From contig NZ_UFQC01000001.1 of assembly GCF_900496975.1 (NCBI RefSeq), positions 1 through 64,000 of the forward strand: a stretch of DNA of 64,000 nt. The letters run 5' to 3'. Each line of letters opens with the position of its first letter. Positions within the stretch are counted from its first letter, which is position 1. This DNA is from Achromobacter veterisilvae (GTDB lineage: Bacteria; Pseudomonadota; Gammaproteobacteria; Burkholderiales; Burkholderiaceae_B). A program made the translations under genes and the position numbers. This document shows, in pieces, positions 1 through 8,400 of this stretch. The notes under the pieces are model-generated. The model was given only the letters and a program-made list of their open reading frames with translations, was not told the DNA's origin and searched no databases.

Positions 1-1151
1 AGGCGGCCGCCGCGGCGCCGCCGCCCGCCGCGCCCGCGCGCGACGAACAGGCCTGGCCGCGCGCCTCCGGCATCCTGCCTTTCCAGATGGGGCTGCCGGC
101 GCTGGACGCGTTCCCGCGCAAGCTCTGGGCGCGGCTCGGGGCCCGGCAGTTGCGCGGCCTGCAGGCGCCAGAGCTTGCCTATCCGCCCAGCGGTGGCCTG
201 CCGGCCCTGCGCAGCGCGACGGCCGCTTATCTGCAAGTGGCGCGCGGCATCCATTGCCAGCCTTCGCAGGTGTTCATCACCTCCGGCTACAACCACACCC
301 TGCGCCTGATTCTGCAGGCCCTGTTCGAGCCGGGCGACCGCGTCTGGATGGAAGACCCGGGTTATCCGCCCACGCGGCTGCTGCTGGAACAGGCGCGTTT
401 GCAGGCGGTGCCCGTGCCCGTGGACCACGACGGCCTCGTCGTCGGCGCGGGCATCGAACGGGCGCCGCGGGCCCGTGGCGCGGTGGTGACGCCGGCCCAC
501 CAAAGCCCCTTGTGCATGTCGCTCTCGCTGCCGCGGCGGCAGGCGCTGCTGGATTGGGCCGAACGCAGCGGCGCCTGGATCGTGGAAGACGATTACGACG
601 GCGAATACCGCTACGTCAGCCGGCCCTTGCCGGCCTTGAAGAGCCTGGACACGCAGGGGCGGGTGCTTTACGCGGGCACGTTCAGCAAGGTGCTGTTTCC
701 CGGCTTGCGCCTGGCCTATCTGGTGGTGCCCGAAGCGCAGGCCGCCCGCTTCGAGCAGTTCTGCTGGCTGGCCGGCGGCGCGCCGGCGCTGACCCAGGCG
801 ATCCTGGGCGCCTTCATGGCGGAAGGACACTTCGGCCGCCACATCCAGCGCATGCGCCGGCTTTACGGAGAACGGCGCGACTCGGCCGCGGCGGGGCTGG
901 CCGCCGCGCTCGGGACGCGCATGCGGATAGAGCCGCAGCCGGGCGGCATGCACCTGGTGGCGCGGATGGAAGGAAACCAGGCCGACCGGCCGCTGGCGCG
1001 GCGGATGCTGGAGCAGGGGCTGTACGCGGAAGCGCTGTCGCGCTGGTTCGCGGCGCCGGACGGGCAGTCCGGGCTGCTGCTCAGCTTCACCAACATCGCG
1101 TCCGAAGCGCAGGCGCGGGAACTGGGCCTGCGCATCCGGGCATTGATGTAG
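1..1151 (+). CDS. MocR/PdxR-family regulator, aminotransferase-like domain (5' end outside window)
   Basis: The frame is open from base 3, so the N-terminal GntR-type winged helix and linker lie left of the window. What remains is the fold-type I aminotransferase-like effector domain of a MocR regulator, a family that senses pyridoxal phosphate or a PLP adduct. Visible marks are the domain entry GLPALDAFPRKLW, the EDDYDGEYRY segment carrying the aspartate that contacts the PLP ring, and TFSKVLFPGLRLAY with the Schiff-base lysine. The ATG at 87 is internal to this domain and is not the gene start. The gene converges on the AhpD-like gene with an 18-bp gap. The regulated pathway cannot be told from here. 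Confidence 0.88.
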   Translation, partial: AAAAAPPPAAPARDEQAWPRASGILPFQMGLPALDAFPRKLWARLGARQLRGLQAPELAYPPSGGLPALRSATAAYLQVARGIHCQPSQVFITSGYNHTLRLILQALFEPGDRVWMEDPGYPPTRLLLEQARLQAVPVPVDHDGLVVGAGIERAPRARGAVVTPAHQSPLCMSLSLPRRQALLDWAERSGAWIVEDDYDGEYRYVSRPLPALKSLDTQGRVLYAGTFSKVLFPGLRLAYLVVPEAQAARFEQFCWLAGGAPALTQAILGAFMAEGHFGRHIQRMRRLYGERRDSAAAGLAAALGTRMRIEPQPGGMHLVARMEGNQADRPLARRMLEQGLYAEALSRWFAAPDGQSGLLLSFTNIASEAQARELGLRIRALM

Positions 1152-1169
1152 CGGCGGCCGGGGCGCGGC

Positions 1170-1649
1170 CTATTGCAGGCCGGCCTTGTCCAGGCCGTAC
1201 GCCGCGTCGGCCGAGCCCGGCACGGTCCTGAAGGTCACGCCCAGGCGGTTCCAGCCGTTGATGCAGACGATCAGCCAGGTGAGGTCGGAGATCTCCGTCT
1301 CGGAAAAATGTTCCCGCGCCGCGCTGTAGGCCTCGTCGGACACGCCATGGGCGGGCAGGGCGGTCACGATTTCAGTCCACGCCAGGGCGGCCCGTTCGCG
1401 CGGCGAGAACAGTGTGGACTCGCGCCAGACGGCGACGTGGTGCAGCCGCAGTTCGCGTTCGCCCGCGATCCTGGCCTGCTTGACGTGCATGTCCACGCAA
1501 AAGCCGCAGCCATTGATCTGCGAAGCGCGGAGGTCGACCAGATGGCCGAACTCCCGGGCCATCGGGGATTTCTTGAGCGCGGTGCTGAAGTCCAGGTACT
1601 TCCTGGACAATTCCGCCGAGATGTCGAAGTAATTCAATCGTTGGGTCAT
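1170..1649 (-). CDS. AhpD-like carboxymuconolactone decarboxylase-family protein
   Basis: A 159-residue protein of the CMD/AhpD fold. The diagnostic motif is C48-G-F-C51 with H55 (NGCGFCVDMH), the CxxC-x3-H arrangement used by alkylhydroperoxidase AhpD for thiol-based peroxide reduction. The C-terminal part (WLIVCINGWNRLGV) is the usual closing helix of the family. Family knowledge suggests a small oligomeric cytosolic antioxidant or redox enzyme; the substrate is unknown. It reads away from chrA across about 200 bp, which should hold both promoters. A decarboxylase role is unlikely because the CxxC is intact. Confidence 0.85.
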   Translation of the reverse strand: MTQRLNYFDISAELSRKYLDFSTALKKSPMAREFGHLVDLRASQINGCGFCVDMHVKQARIAGERELRLHHVAVWRESTLFSPRERAALAWTEIVTALPAHGVSDEAYSAAREHFSETEISDLTWLIVCINGWNRLGVTFRTVPGSADAAYGLDKAGLQ

Positions 1650-1849
1650 GTTCCTGCCTGTCTGTGTTGCCGAGAGGAATCTCGAGCCGCCAGGATGCGG
1701 CGGATTGGCCTAGCCCGGAAGTGCCATGAATGGTGTTTCCGGCTGGGCCATGTTCGATGCCCCGGCGGTTGAATCCACGGCGCCGCCCGGCTATAAGCTT
1801 GAAGCGGGGGCCGATACTTGCGCCCCGCCTGTCGACGAAGCCCAGTCCC

Positions 1850-3106
1850 ATGCCGCTGCCTCCTCCCCATGACGAACATGTCGCCAGCCAATCCGCGGCG
1901 TCCGCCCGCGTGCAAGCCGGGCCGGGGTCCTGTCTGGAAGTGTTCCTGGCCTTCCTGCGCCTGGGGCTGACGTCCTTCGGCGGGCCGGTGGCGCACCTGG
2001 CCTACTTCCGCGCCGAATTCGTGGACCGGCGGCGCTGGCTGGACGATTACGCGTATTCCGACCTGGTGGCGCTGTGCCAGTTCCTGCCCGGACCAGCCAG
2101 CAGCCAGGTCGGCATGGCCATCGGCCTGAAGCGCGCGGGCTGGACGGGCATGCTGGCCGCGTGGGCGGCGTTCACGCTGCCCACCGCCATCGCGCTCGCG
2201 CTCTTCGCGCTGGGGCTCGGGCATTTCGGCTGGCTGTCCGGATCCGCCGCCATCCATGGCCTGAAGATCGCCGCGGTGGCCATCGTCGCGCAGGCGGTCT
2301 GGGGCATGGGCCGCTCGCTCTGCCCCGACCGGCCGCGCGCCGGGCTGGCGGTGGCTTGCGCGCTCATCACCGTGGCGCTGCCGACCGCGCTGGGGCAACT
2401 GGCCGCCATCCTGCTGGGCGCCGTCGTCGGCGCCGCCGCGCTCAAGGTGCCGGCGCGCCCCTCGCTGGCCTCCGAGGCGACGGGCGTATCCCGCCGCGCG
2501 GGCTACGCGGCCCTGGCGCTGTTCGTGCTGCTGCTGGCCGCGTTGCCGGCCTGGGCCGCGATCAGCGATGAGCCGCTGGCGGCGCAACTGGCCGGCTTCT
2601 ACCGGGCGGGCGCCCTGGTATTCGGCGGCGGCCACGTGGTGCTGCCCCTGCTGGAATCCGCGTCGGTCGCCGGCGGCATGGTGTCCAACGCCGATTTCCT
2701 GGCGGGCTACGGCGCGGCGCAGGCCATGCCCGGTCCGCTGTTCGCCTTCGCCGCCTTCCTGGGCGCGATGTCGTCCGGCCCGCTGTCGGGCTGGGCCGGC
2801 GGGCTGGCGCTCTTGATCGCCATCTTCCTGCCGGGCGCGCTCCTGGTAGCGGCCGCGCTGCCGTTCTGGGACAGCCTGCGGCTGCGGCCCGGCGTGCGCA
2901 ACATGATCGCGGGCGTGAACGCCAGCGTGGTGGGCATCCTGCTGTCGGCCCTGTACGACCCGGTCTGGATCGGCGGCATCCTGGGCCGCGCCGACTTCGC
3001 GCTGGCCCTGCTGCTGTTCGCGCTGCTGGTCTATGCCCGGTGGTCGCCCGTCTGGGTGGTGCTGGCGGCCGCGGCGGGCGGATGGGCGCTGGGCTGGCTG
3101 GGCTAG
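1850..3106 (+). CDS. chrA: ChrA-type chromate transporter
   Basis: A 418-residue polytopic membrane protein of the long-chain CHR family, which extrudes chromate (in some members sulfate). The two homologous halves are visible: the first begins FLRLGLTSFGGPVAHLAYF and contains QFLPGPASSQVG, the second begins FYRAGALVFGGGHVVLPLL and contains QAMPGPLFAFAAF. The repeated FGG and PGP motifs are family signatures. I start at 1850 (MPLPPPHDEH) because it gives the usual length; an in-frame ATG at 1730 would add 40 proline/arginine-rich residues of no family character. No chrB regulator is adjacent, so it may be constitutive or transport another oxyanion. Confidence 0.85.
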   Translation: MPLPPPHDEHVASQSAASARVQAGPGSCLEVFLAFLRLGLTSFGGPVAHLAYFRAEFVDRRRWLDDYAYSDLVALCQFLPGPASSQVGMAIGLKRAGWTGMLAAWAAFTLPTAIALALFALGLGHFGWLSGSAAIHGLKIAAVAIVAQAVWGMGRSLCPDRPRAGLAVACALITVALPTALGQLAAILLGAVVGAAALKVPARPSLASEATGVSRRAGYAALALFVLLLAALPAWAAISDEPLAAQLAGFYRAGALVFGGGHVVLPLLESASVAGGMVSNADFLAGYGAAQAMPGPLFAFAAFLGAMSSGPLSGWAGGLALLIAIFLPGALLVAAALPFWDSLRLRPGVRNMIAGVNASVVGILLSALYDPVWIGGILGRADFALALLLFALLVYARWSPVWVVLAAAAGGWALGWLG

Positions 3107-3119
3107 GCCGGCCCGGGCC

Positions 3120-3914
3120 TCAGGCCTGCCAGCGCGGCTGGCGCTTCTGCAGGAAGGCGTCGATGCCTTCGCGGGCGTCCGCCTCCATCATGTTGCGGGC
3201 CATCACGTCGCCGGCGTAGTCGTACGCGTCGGCCAGCGCCATTTGCCGCTGCTTGTAGAACATGCGCTTGCCGTAGCGGATGGCGGCCGGGCTCTTCGCC
3301 AGGATGTCGCCGGCCAGCGCCCGCACGCGCCCGTCGAGTTCGGCGTCCGGCACGGCGTCGTTGATCAGGCCCCAGTCCCTGGCCTGGGCCGCGTCGATGA
3401 ACCGCGCCGTCACCAGCATTTCGAATGCGCGCTTGGCCGACACGTTGCGGCTCAGGGCCACCGCGGGCGTCGAGCAGAACAGCCCCACGTTGATGCCCGA
3501 CACCGCGAAGCTCGCCGTGTCGGCCGCGATTGCAAGGTCGCAACTGGCCACCAGTTGGCAGCCCGCCGCGGTGGCGATGCCGCGCACCTTGGCGATGACG
3601 GGCACGGGCAGCGCCTGCAGGCCCTGCATGACGCTGCCGCATTTCCTGAACAGTTCGCGGTAGTAGTCCAGCGAAGGCTGGCTGCGCATTTCGCGCAGAT
3701 CGTGGCCGGCGCAGAACGCGCGGCCCGTGGATTCCAGCACGACGCAGCGCACATCGCCGTCGCGGGCCAGGGCGTCTATCTCCGCCTGCAGGGCGGCCAG
3801 CATGGCCTCGGAAAGCGCGTTGAATTGGCCGGGCCGGTTCAGGCGCAGCGTCACCACGCCGCCCTCGGCCGCGCGCGCCAGGATCGGCTGTTCCGCCGTG
3901 TCGTCGATGCTCAT
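3120..3914 (-). CDS. enoyl-CoA hydratase/isomerase-family protein, ECHDC3-like
   Basis: A 264-residue crotonase-fold protein. The oxyanion-hole segments FCAGHDLREM (about 67-76) and IATAAGCQLVASCDLA (about 113-128) are clear, so it should bind an acyl-CoA thioester. The residue at the position of the first catalytic glutamate of true hydratases is Q120 (GCQLVASCD), and the second glutamate position (usually FAxPE) reads FAVSG. This pattern, together with NVGLFCSTPAVALSR, matches the ECHDC3-like branch rather than FadB/EchA hydratases. A hydratase annotation would therefore be over-specific. It converges on chrA with 13 bp between stops. Confidence 0.85.
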   Translation of the reverse strand: MSIDDTAEQPILARAAEGGVVTLRLNRPGQFNALSEAMLAALQAEIDALARDGDVRCVVLESTGRAFCAGHDLREMRSQPSLDYYRELFRKCGSVMQGLQALPVPVIAKVRGIATAAGCQLVASCDLAIAADTASFAVSGINVGLFCSTPAVALSRNVSAKRAFEMLVTARFIDAAQARDWGLINDAVPDAELDGRVRALAGDILAKSPAAIRYGKRMFYKQRQMALADAYDYAGDVMARNMMEADAREGIDAFLQKRQPRWQA

Positions 3915-3944
3915 GTCGCCTCCAGGTTGGGGTATCCCTGGATA

Positions 3945-5177
3945 CTACGGCCTGTTCCCGCCAAAAGGAACCAGCCTTCGCGACATGCCCGCGGACAGGC
4001 ACAGCAGCGGCGCCACGACGGCCGCGCCGACCAGGGCCATCGCCGCCTGCGGCGGCATGCCGCTGTCGAGCAGCGCCGTGGCGATGAGCGCCGATCCGCT
4101 CATCTGGAACAGCCCGTACACCGCGGCGGCGGTGCCGGCGCGTTCGGCGAAGGGCTCCAGCGCCAGGCTCAGGCCGGAACCCAGCGCCAGCGAAAAGCCC
4201 ACGGTCAGCACGGCCACCGGCAGCATGAAGACCCAGGCGGACAGGGGCATCCACAGCCACGCCGCGAGGTGCATGGCGGAAGCCAGCAGCAGGGCGGCCA
4301 TGCCCACGCGCACCATGGTGTGCCGGCCGTAGCGGGCGATGAAGGCGGGCGCGAGGAAGAAGGCGCCGATGTTGATGGCCGCGTTGCCGCCGAACCAGGC
4401 GGAGAATCCCAGTTCGGAATAACCCAGTTGCTGCACCAGCACCACCGGCGCCGCGGCCACGAACACCAGGATCATCGCCATGCCGGCCATGCCGAAGGCG
4501 GCGAAATACAGAAAGCGTCCGCTTGCGACGATGGGCGCGTAGCGGCGCGGGCTGTACAGCGCGCCCCCCGGCCGGGCGGCCGTCGCGCGGGTTTCTTCGA
4601 AGCGGACCGCGAGCAGGGCGGCCAGGGCCAGCGCGAACAGCACCATGAAGACGAAGGCGCTGCGCCAGCCCGCGTGCACCGCCAGCGCGCCGCCCACCAT
4701 CGGCGCCAGCGCGGGCACGGTGCACAGCGCGCCGTTCAGATAGCTGTAGACGCGCGCGCCCACGGCCGGGCTGAAGCAGTCGCGCACCGCGGCGAAGGCC
4801 ACCAGCGAAGCCGAGCAGGCGCCGATACCCTGGATCACGCGCGCGGCATAGAAGACCTCCAGCGACCCGGCGGCCGCCCCGAGCGCCGAGCCCAGCAGGT
4901 AGGCCAGCGCGCCGCCCAGCGCGACGGGCCGCCGGCCATAGCGGTCGGCCAGCGGCCCGATCAGCATCTGCCCCACGCCCACCGCGAAGATGAACAGTGT
5001 GATGCTGGTTTGCAGCGCGGTGACGGGCCGGCCGAAATCCTCGGCCATGGCGGGCAGCGACGGAAGATAGATGTCTATGCCCATCGGCGTGAGCGTGACC
5101 AGCCCCATCAGGAGGCCGATCAGCCAGCGTTGGCCCCGGGGAGATAATGCAGACTTCATGGCAGGCTCGGGGTTCAT
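3945..5177 (-). CDS. Bcr/CflA-family multidrug MFS exporter
   Basis: A 410-residue, 12-helix major facilitator protein. The first helix region reads TPMGIDIYLPSLPAMAEDFG, the hallmark of Bcr/CflA drug:H+ antiporters, followed by the MFS loop motif GPLADRYGRRPVALGG between helices 2 and 3. Family knowledge points to export of drugs such as bicyclomycin or chloramphenicol, or of cysteine/dipeptides; the substrate here is unknown. An in-frame ATG at 5159 is an equally good start. It is divergent from the Rdx-family gene across a short gap. Confidence 0.87.
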   Translation of the reverse strand: MNPEPAMKSALSPRGQRWLIGLLMGLVTLTPMGIDIYLPSLPAMAEDFGRPVTALQTSITLFIFAVGVGQMLIGPLADRYGRRPVALGGALAYLLGSALGAAAGSLEVFYAARVIQGIGACSASLVAFAAVRDCFSPAVGARVYSYLNGALCTVPALAPMVGGALAVHAGWRSAFVFMVLFALALAALLAVRFEETRATAARPGGALYSPRRYAPIVASGRFLYFAAFGMAGMAMILVFVAAAPVVLVQQLGYSELGFSAWFGGNAAINIGAFFLAPAFIARYGRHTMVRVGMAALLLASAMHLAAWLWMPLSAWVFMLPVAVLTVGFSLALGSGLSLALEPFAERAGTAAAVYGLFQMSGSALIATALLDSGMPPQAAMALVGAAVVAPLLCLSAGMSRRLVPFGGNRP

Positions 5178-5230
5178 CGCGAACCCGGGAAAACCCGATA
5201 TTATCCACGAACGGAGGTAGAATCTTCCGC

Positions 5231-5551
5231 ATGAACGCGCCCGCCCTCCGACCCCGCATCGTCATCCTATATTGCACCCAGTGCCAGTGGTTGCTGCGCG
5301 CCGCCTGGATGGCCCAGGAGCTGCTGTCCACCTTTTCCACCGATCTGGGCGAAGTGGTGCTGCAACCGGGCACCGGGGGCATCTTCCAGATCACCTACAA
5401 CGGCGATCTGATCTGGGACCGCAAGAGCGACGGCGGTTTTCCCGAAGCCAAGGTGCTGAAGCAGCGCGTGCGCGACCGGCTCGATCCGGGCCGGCCGCTG
5501 GGCCATATCGACGGCCACCCGGCCGGCCCCGCGCTCACGCCCGGCGCCTGA
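5231..5551 (+). CDS. SelT/SelW/SelH (Rdx) family thioredoxin-like protein
   Basis: A 106-residue protein with a near N-terminal C15-T-Q-C18 motif in ILYCTQCQWLLRA, the cysteine form of the CxxU redox centre of selenoprotein W/T/H. The core GTGGIFQITYNGDLIWDR and the GGFPEAKVLK segment are typical of the bacterial Rdx family. It is presumed a small cytosolic thiol-redox protein. I start at 5231 (MNAPALRPR) because the family begins here; an in-frame ATG at 5147 would overlap the divergent exporter. Its stop directly abuts the stop of tctA. Confidence 0.88.
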   Translation: MNAPALRPRIVILYCTQCQWLLRAAWMAQELLSTFSTDLGEVVLQPGTGGIFQITYNGDLIWDRKSDGGFPEAKVLKQRVRDRLDPGRPLGHIDGHPAGPALTPGA

Positions 5552-7075
5552 TCACGCGGCCGGCTCCGACCCCAGCGCCTCGCGCTCCCTGCGCTGCCGG
5601 AACGCCGATGCCGCCAGCAAGGCGATCAGCCCGGCGCACGCCACCACGAAACCCAGGCTGATGGGCCGCGACACGAAGATCGACAGGTCGCCGCGCGACA
5701 GCAGCAGGGCGCGGCGGAAGTTCTCTTCGACCATGGGCCCGAGCACGAATCCCAGCAGCAACGGCGCCGGCTCGAAGCGCAGGCGGATCAGCGCATAGCC
5801 GGCCGCGCCGAACACCGTCACCATCGCCACGTCGAACAGGTTGTTGTTCGTGCTGTAGACCCCCACGCAGACGAAGAACAGCGCGGCGGGGAACAGGTAG
5901 CGGAACGGCACGGTCAGCAGGCGCACCCACATGCCGATCAGCGGCAGGTTCAAGAGCAGCAGCAGCACGTTGCCCACCCAGAAGCTGGCGATCAGCCCCC
6001 AGAACATATCCGCGTGCTCCACCATCATCTGCGGCCCCGGCTGGATGCCGTGGATGATCAGCGCGCCCAGCATCAGGGCCATCACCGGATCGCCTGGAAT
6101 GCCCAGGCTCATGGTCGGGATGAAGCTGGTCTGCGTCGAGGCGCTGGTGGCCGCCTCCGGACCGGCGATGCCTTCGATGGCGCCGCGCCCGAATCGGCGC
6201 GGGTCGCGCGCCACTTTCTTTTCGGTGGCGTACGAAATGAAAGAGGCGATGGTCGGCCCGGTGCCGGGCAGGATGCCGAACGCGGCGCCGATCGCCGTGC
6301 CACGCACGAGCGCGCCCCGCGACTGCCGGATGTCGCCCGCTTCCGGCCGCATCGACTTCATGCTGATCTTCGCGGCGGTGACCTTGCCGCCGCCGCCGAT
6401 GCGGTTGATGTTCTTCAGGAAGTCCGCCACGCCGAACAGGCCCATGGCCAGCGCCACGATCTGCAGTCCGTCGGACAGCTCCAGGATGCCGAAATGGAAG
6501 CGCATCGTTCCCGTGTTGACGTCGGTGCCGACCACCCCCAGCAGCAGGCCCACCACCACCATGGCCACGCCCTTGATCGCCGAACCCTTGGCCAGCGTCG
6601 CGCCCGCCAGCAGGCCCAGCATCATCATCGAGAAGTATTCGGCGGGGCCGAACTTGAAGGCCACGTCCACCAGCAGCGGCGAGAACAGGATCATGGCCAG
6701 AATGCCCACCGACGCCCCGCAGAACGACGAGAACATCAACATGAACAGCGCCGAGCCCGCCTTGCCGTTGCGCGCCAGCGGATTGCCGTCCAGGCACGCC
6801 ACCGCGTGCGACGCGGTGCCGGGCAGGTTCAGCATGATCGAGGTGATGCCGCCGCCGTACTGCGAGCCGTAGTAGATGCCGGACAGCATCACCAGCGCCG
6901 CCGTGGGCGTCATGGTGTAGGTGAGCGGCAGCAGGATGGAGATCGCCGCCAGCACGCCCATGCCGGGCAGCACGCCGATCAGGTTGCCCATGAACACGCC
7001 GAAGACGGCCCACATGAGATTGTCCAGCGCGAAGGCGACGGAAAACCCGTGCATCAGATTGTTGAGTATGTCCAT
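5552..7075 (-). CDS. tctA: tripartite tricarboxylate transporter large permease TctA
   Basis: A 507-residue, about 12-helix membrane protein of the TctA family. It is the large subunit of a secondary, binding-protein-dependent carboxylate importer. Typical segments are the start MDILNNLMHGFSVAF, GVLPGMGVLAAISILLPLTY, and GILPGTGPTIASFISYATEKK; the repeated glycine/proline-rich LPGxG motifs are family signatures. It follows tctB with only 3 bp between them, so the two are co-transcribed. No tctC binding-protein gene lies in this operon, so the pair must use a Bug protein encoded elsewhere. The substrate is unknown. Confidence 0.93.
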   Translation of the reverse strand: MDILNNLMHGFSVAFALDNLMWAVFGVFMGNLIGVLPGMGVLAAISILLPLTYTMTPTAALVMLSGIYYGSQYGGGITSIMLNLPGTASHAVACLDGNPLARNGKAGSALFMLMFSSFCGASVGILAMILFSPLLVDVAFKFGPAEYFSMMMLGLLAGATLAKGSAIKGVAMVVVGLLLGVVGTDVNTGTMRFHFGILELSDGLQIVALAMGLFGVADFLKNINRIGGGGKVTAAKISMKSMRPEAGDIRQSRGALVRGTAIGAAFGILPGTGPTIASFISYATEKKVARDPRRFGRGAIEGIAGPEAATSASTQTSFIPTMSLGIPGDPVMALMLGALIIHGIQPGPQMMVEHADMFWGLIASFWVGNVLLLLLNLPLIGMWVRLLTVPFRYLFPAALFFVCVGVYSTNNNLFDVAMVTVFGAAGYALIRLRFEPAPLLLGFVLGPMVEENFRRALLLSRGDLSIFVSRPISLGFVVACAGLIALLAASAFRQRREREALGSEPAA

Positions 7076-7078
7076 CGC

Positions 7079-7546
7079 TCAGCCCCAGCGGAACAGGGGA
7101 AACTGCAATTGCAGCGCCCACGAAAAAACGGCCACGCCCAGCACCGTCACGCCCGCCGCGAGCAGGGCCGCGCTGCGCAGCGTGTGCTGGCGGTCGCCCA
7201 GCGCCGAGATGAACACCAGCGCGAAGGTGGCGGGCACCAGGCCGCCGTACTTGCCGGCCACGATGAAGGTCAGCAGGCCGCCGATAATGCAGCCCCAGCC
7301 GCGCCATTCCGGCGGCGGCAGGTCTTCGGCATCGTCCTCGGCGGCGGGCGCCGCGGCCATCCGGGCGATGATCAGGCCCAGCATCACCAGCAGCGCGCCC
7401 AGGATCGCGGGGAACATCCCCGGTCCCATGCGCGCCAGGGTGCCCAGGCTGTACGTGGCCGCCTGCGCGATGGCGCCCAGGCCCAGCACGATCATCGTGC
7501 CCGCGGCCCACGCCTCGCGCCGCAGGGCGCTGCGTTTGGATTGCAT
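7079..7546 (-). CDS. tctB: tripartite tricarboxylate transporter small permease TctB
   Basis: A 155-residue protein with four predicted membrane segments and a hydrophilic loop rich in acidic residues (AAEDDAEDLPPPEW). It is the small membrane subunit that pairs with TctA. The opening LGLGAIAQAATYSLGTLARMGPGMFP is typical of the family. The start at 7546 (MQSKRSALRRE) is chosen because a strong Shine-Dalgarno, GGGGAGGACGA, stands just before it; longer in-frame extensions lack family character. It is the first gene of the tctBA operon. About 510 bp upstream of it carry no other gene until the peptide gene at 8056. Confidence 0.9.
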   Translation of the reverse strand: MQSKRSALRREAWAAGTMIVLGLGAIAQAATYSLGTLARMGPGMFPAILGALLVMLGLIIARMAAAPAAEDDAEDLPPPEWRGWGCIIGGLLTFIVAGKYGGLVPATFALVFISALGDRQHTLRSAALLAAGVTVLGVAVFSWALQLQFPLFRWG

Positions 7547-8055
7547 TGTCTCGTCCTCCCCTTGTTGTGCCTTCGTCTGACATATGTCTGAACAAAAACT
7601 GACTGTGTAATGAATGGGGGAGTCTAGAAATCCAAACTTCCGTTCAGCTTTCAGACAGTTCGGGAAGCGCCTGGAACTACCTTGTTTCCGCGAAAAATGG
7701 GGGAAATCCCTAGGAACATGCCGGGGTCCGGCGCGCGCCGGGCGGGCGGTTTCGGGCCTTCGACGGCGCGACGCCGGCGGGAACGACGGGCAGGCGAGGG
7801 CGGCCAAATGGCCGGGCAGGCATCATCCGCTGGCTATTTCATTCAAAATCGTGCTAAAATACGACAATTAGCAGCAAAAACAATAATTATGCTGCCACAC
7901 AGCAGCCGGGCCGGGAGGTCCGGCCGCGTCTTTGCCAGCGTGGCCTGCGTGGTTGTTCCCCCGCGTCCAGCAATGGATCCGCATCCACGGCACGCTCGAA
8001 TCCGCGTATCGCGCTTGTGCGGGGGAAGCCATGCGCCCTGAATAGGAGAACGCTC
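7547..8055. other. intergenic region with AT-rich island
   Basis: About 500 bases separate tctB (leftward) from the small peptide gene (rightward). I see no convincing coding sequence. The notable part is an AT-rich island at about 7835-7900 in otherwise GC-rich DNA. It contains an extended -10-like element and the short inverted repeat GCAGC / GCTGC at its right end. The leftward tctB promoter should lie in the less biased part nearer 7560-7700. Confidence 0.5.
7852..7860 (+). promoter_or_regulatory. candidate extended -10 promoter element
   Basis: TGCTAAAAT reads as TG-N-TAAAAT, an extended -10 element one mismatch from consensus, inside the AT-rich island upstream of the 50-residue peptide gene. 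No good -35 is seen 17-18 bases upstream, as is usual for extended -10 promoters. If used, the transcript would carry a leader of roughly 190 bases before the peptide start at 8056. Confidence 0.35.
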
Positions 8056-8208
8056 ATGTCTCATCAACTGGTCGGCAAGAAATGGCGCTTCGAGATTCCT
8101 CCCCTGGACTGGAAGGCGCCCGAGGCCAAGAAAGACACTGACATCAATGCCGTTCCCGCGGATGCCGAATCCACCGAGGACACCGAAGCCCTGCGTTCCT
8201 CCGCGTAA
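8056..8208 (+). CDS. 50-residue peptide of unknown function
   Basis: A short open frame with a good Shine-Dalgarno (AGGAGAA, 5 bases before ATG). The product begins MSHQLVGKKWRFEIPPLDWK and continues with an acidic, Ala/Asp/Glu/Thr-rich tail ending ALRSSA. It has no signal peptide or membrane segment: the first 20 residues are basic and aromatic, the rest is probably disordered. It is flanked by a candidate promoter with a long leader and a perfect 28-bp palindrome downstream, so it looks like a monocistronic unit. The next gene is a spermidine-synthase-like enzyme. I do not recognise a family. A regulatory leader peptide or a small protein partner are both possible. Confidence 0.6.
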   Translation: MSHQLVGKKWRFEIPPLDWKAPEAKKDTDINAVPADAESTEDTEALRSSA

Positions 8209-8250
8209 GGCCTGACTCCGCCGCGCCCCGCCGCGGCGCTTGCGCTCGAA

Positions 8251-8278
8251 CGCCCCGGACGGCGCGCCGTCCGGGGCG
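8251..8278. terminator. perfect 28-bp palindrome, likely terminator hairpin
   Basis: Two 12-base arms, CGCCCCGGACGG and its exact complement, with a self-complementary CGCG centre form a very stable stem 42 bases after the peptide stop. It is followed by the pyrimidine-rich ATCTTCTCTTTC rather than a pure T run, so it is a plausible but not textbook rho-independent terminator. It would separate the peptide transcript from the downstream enzyme gene. Confidence 0.6.
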
Positions 8279-8400
8279 ATCTTCTCTTTCCCGCGCTTTT
8301 TCCATCCGCAGTTTCCGCCCGGGCCCCGCGCCCGGCGGCGGCATGCGCCTGGGCGCCGGGCGCCGCCCGGCATCGCCCTCCCTGACAGCGAGTATCTGGA

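Noticed and set aside
3103-5394. A 763-codon minus-strand frame across the crotonase and exporter genes.
   Set aside because: Same-strand shadow in another frame; composition is Arg/Gly/Ala-rich and the two real genes in the region are recognisable.
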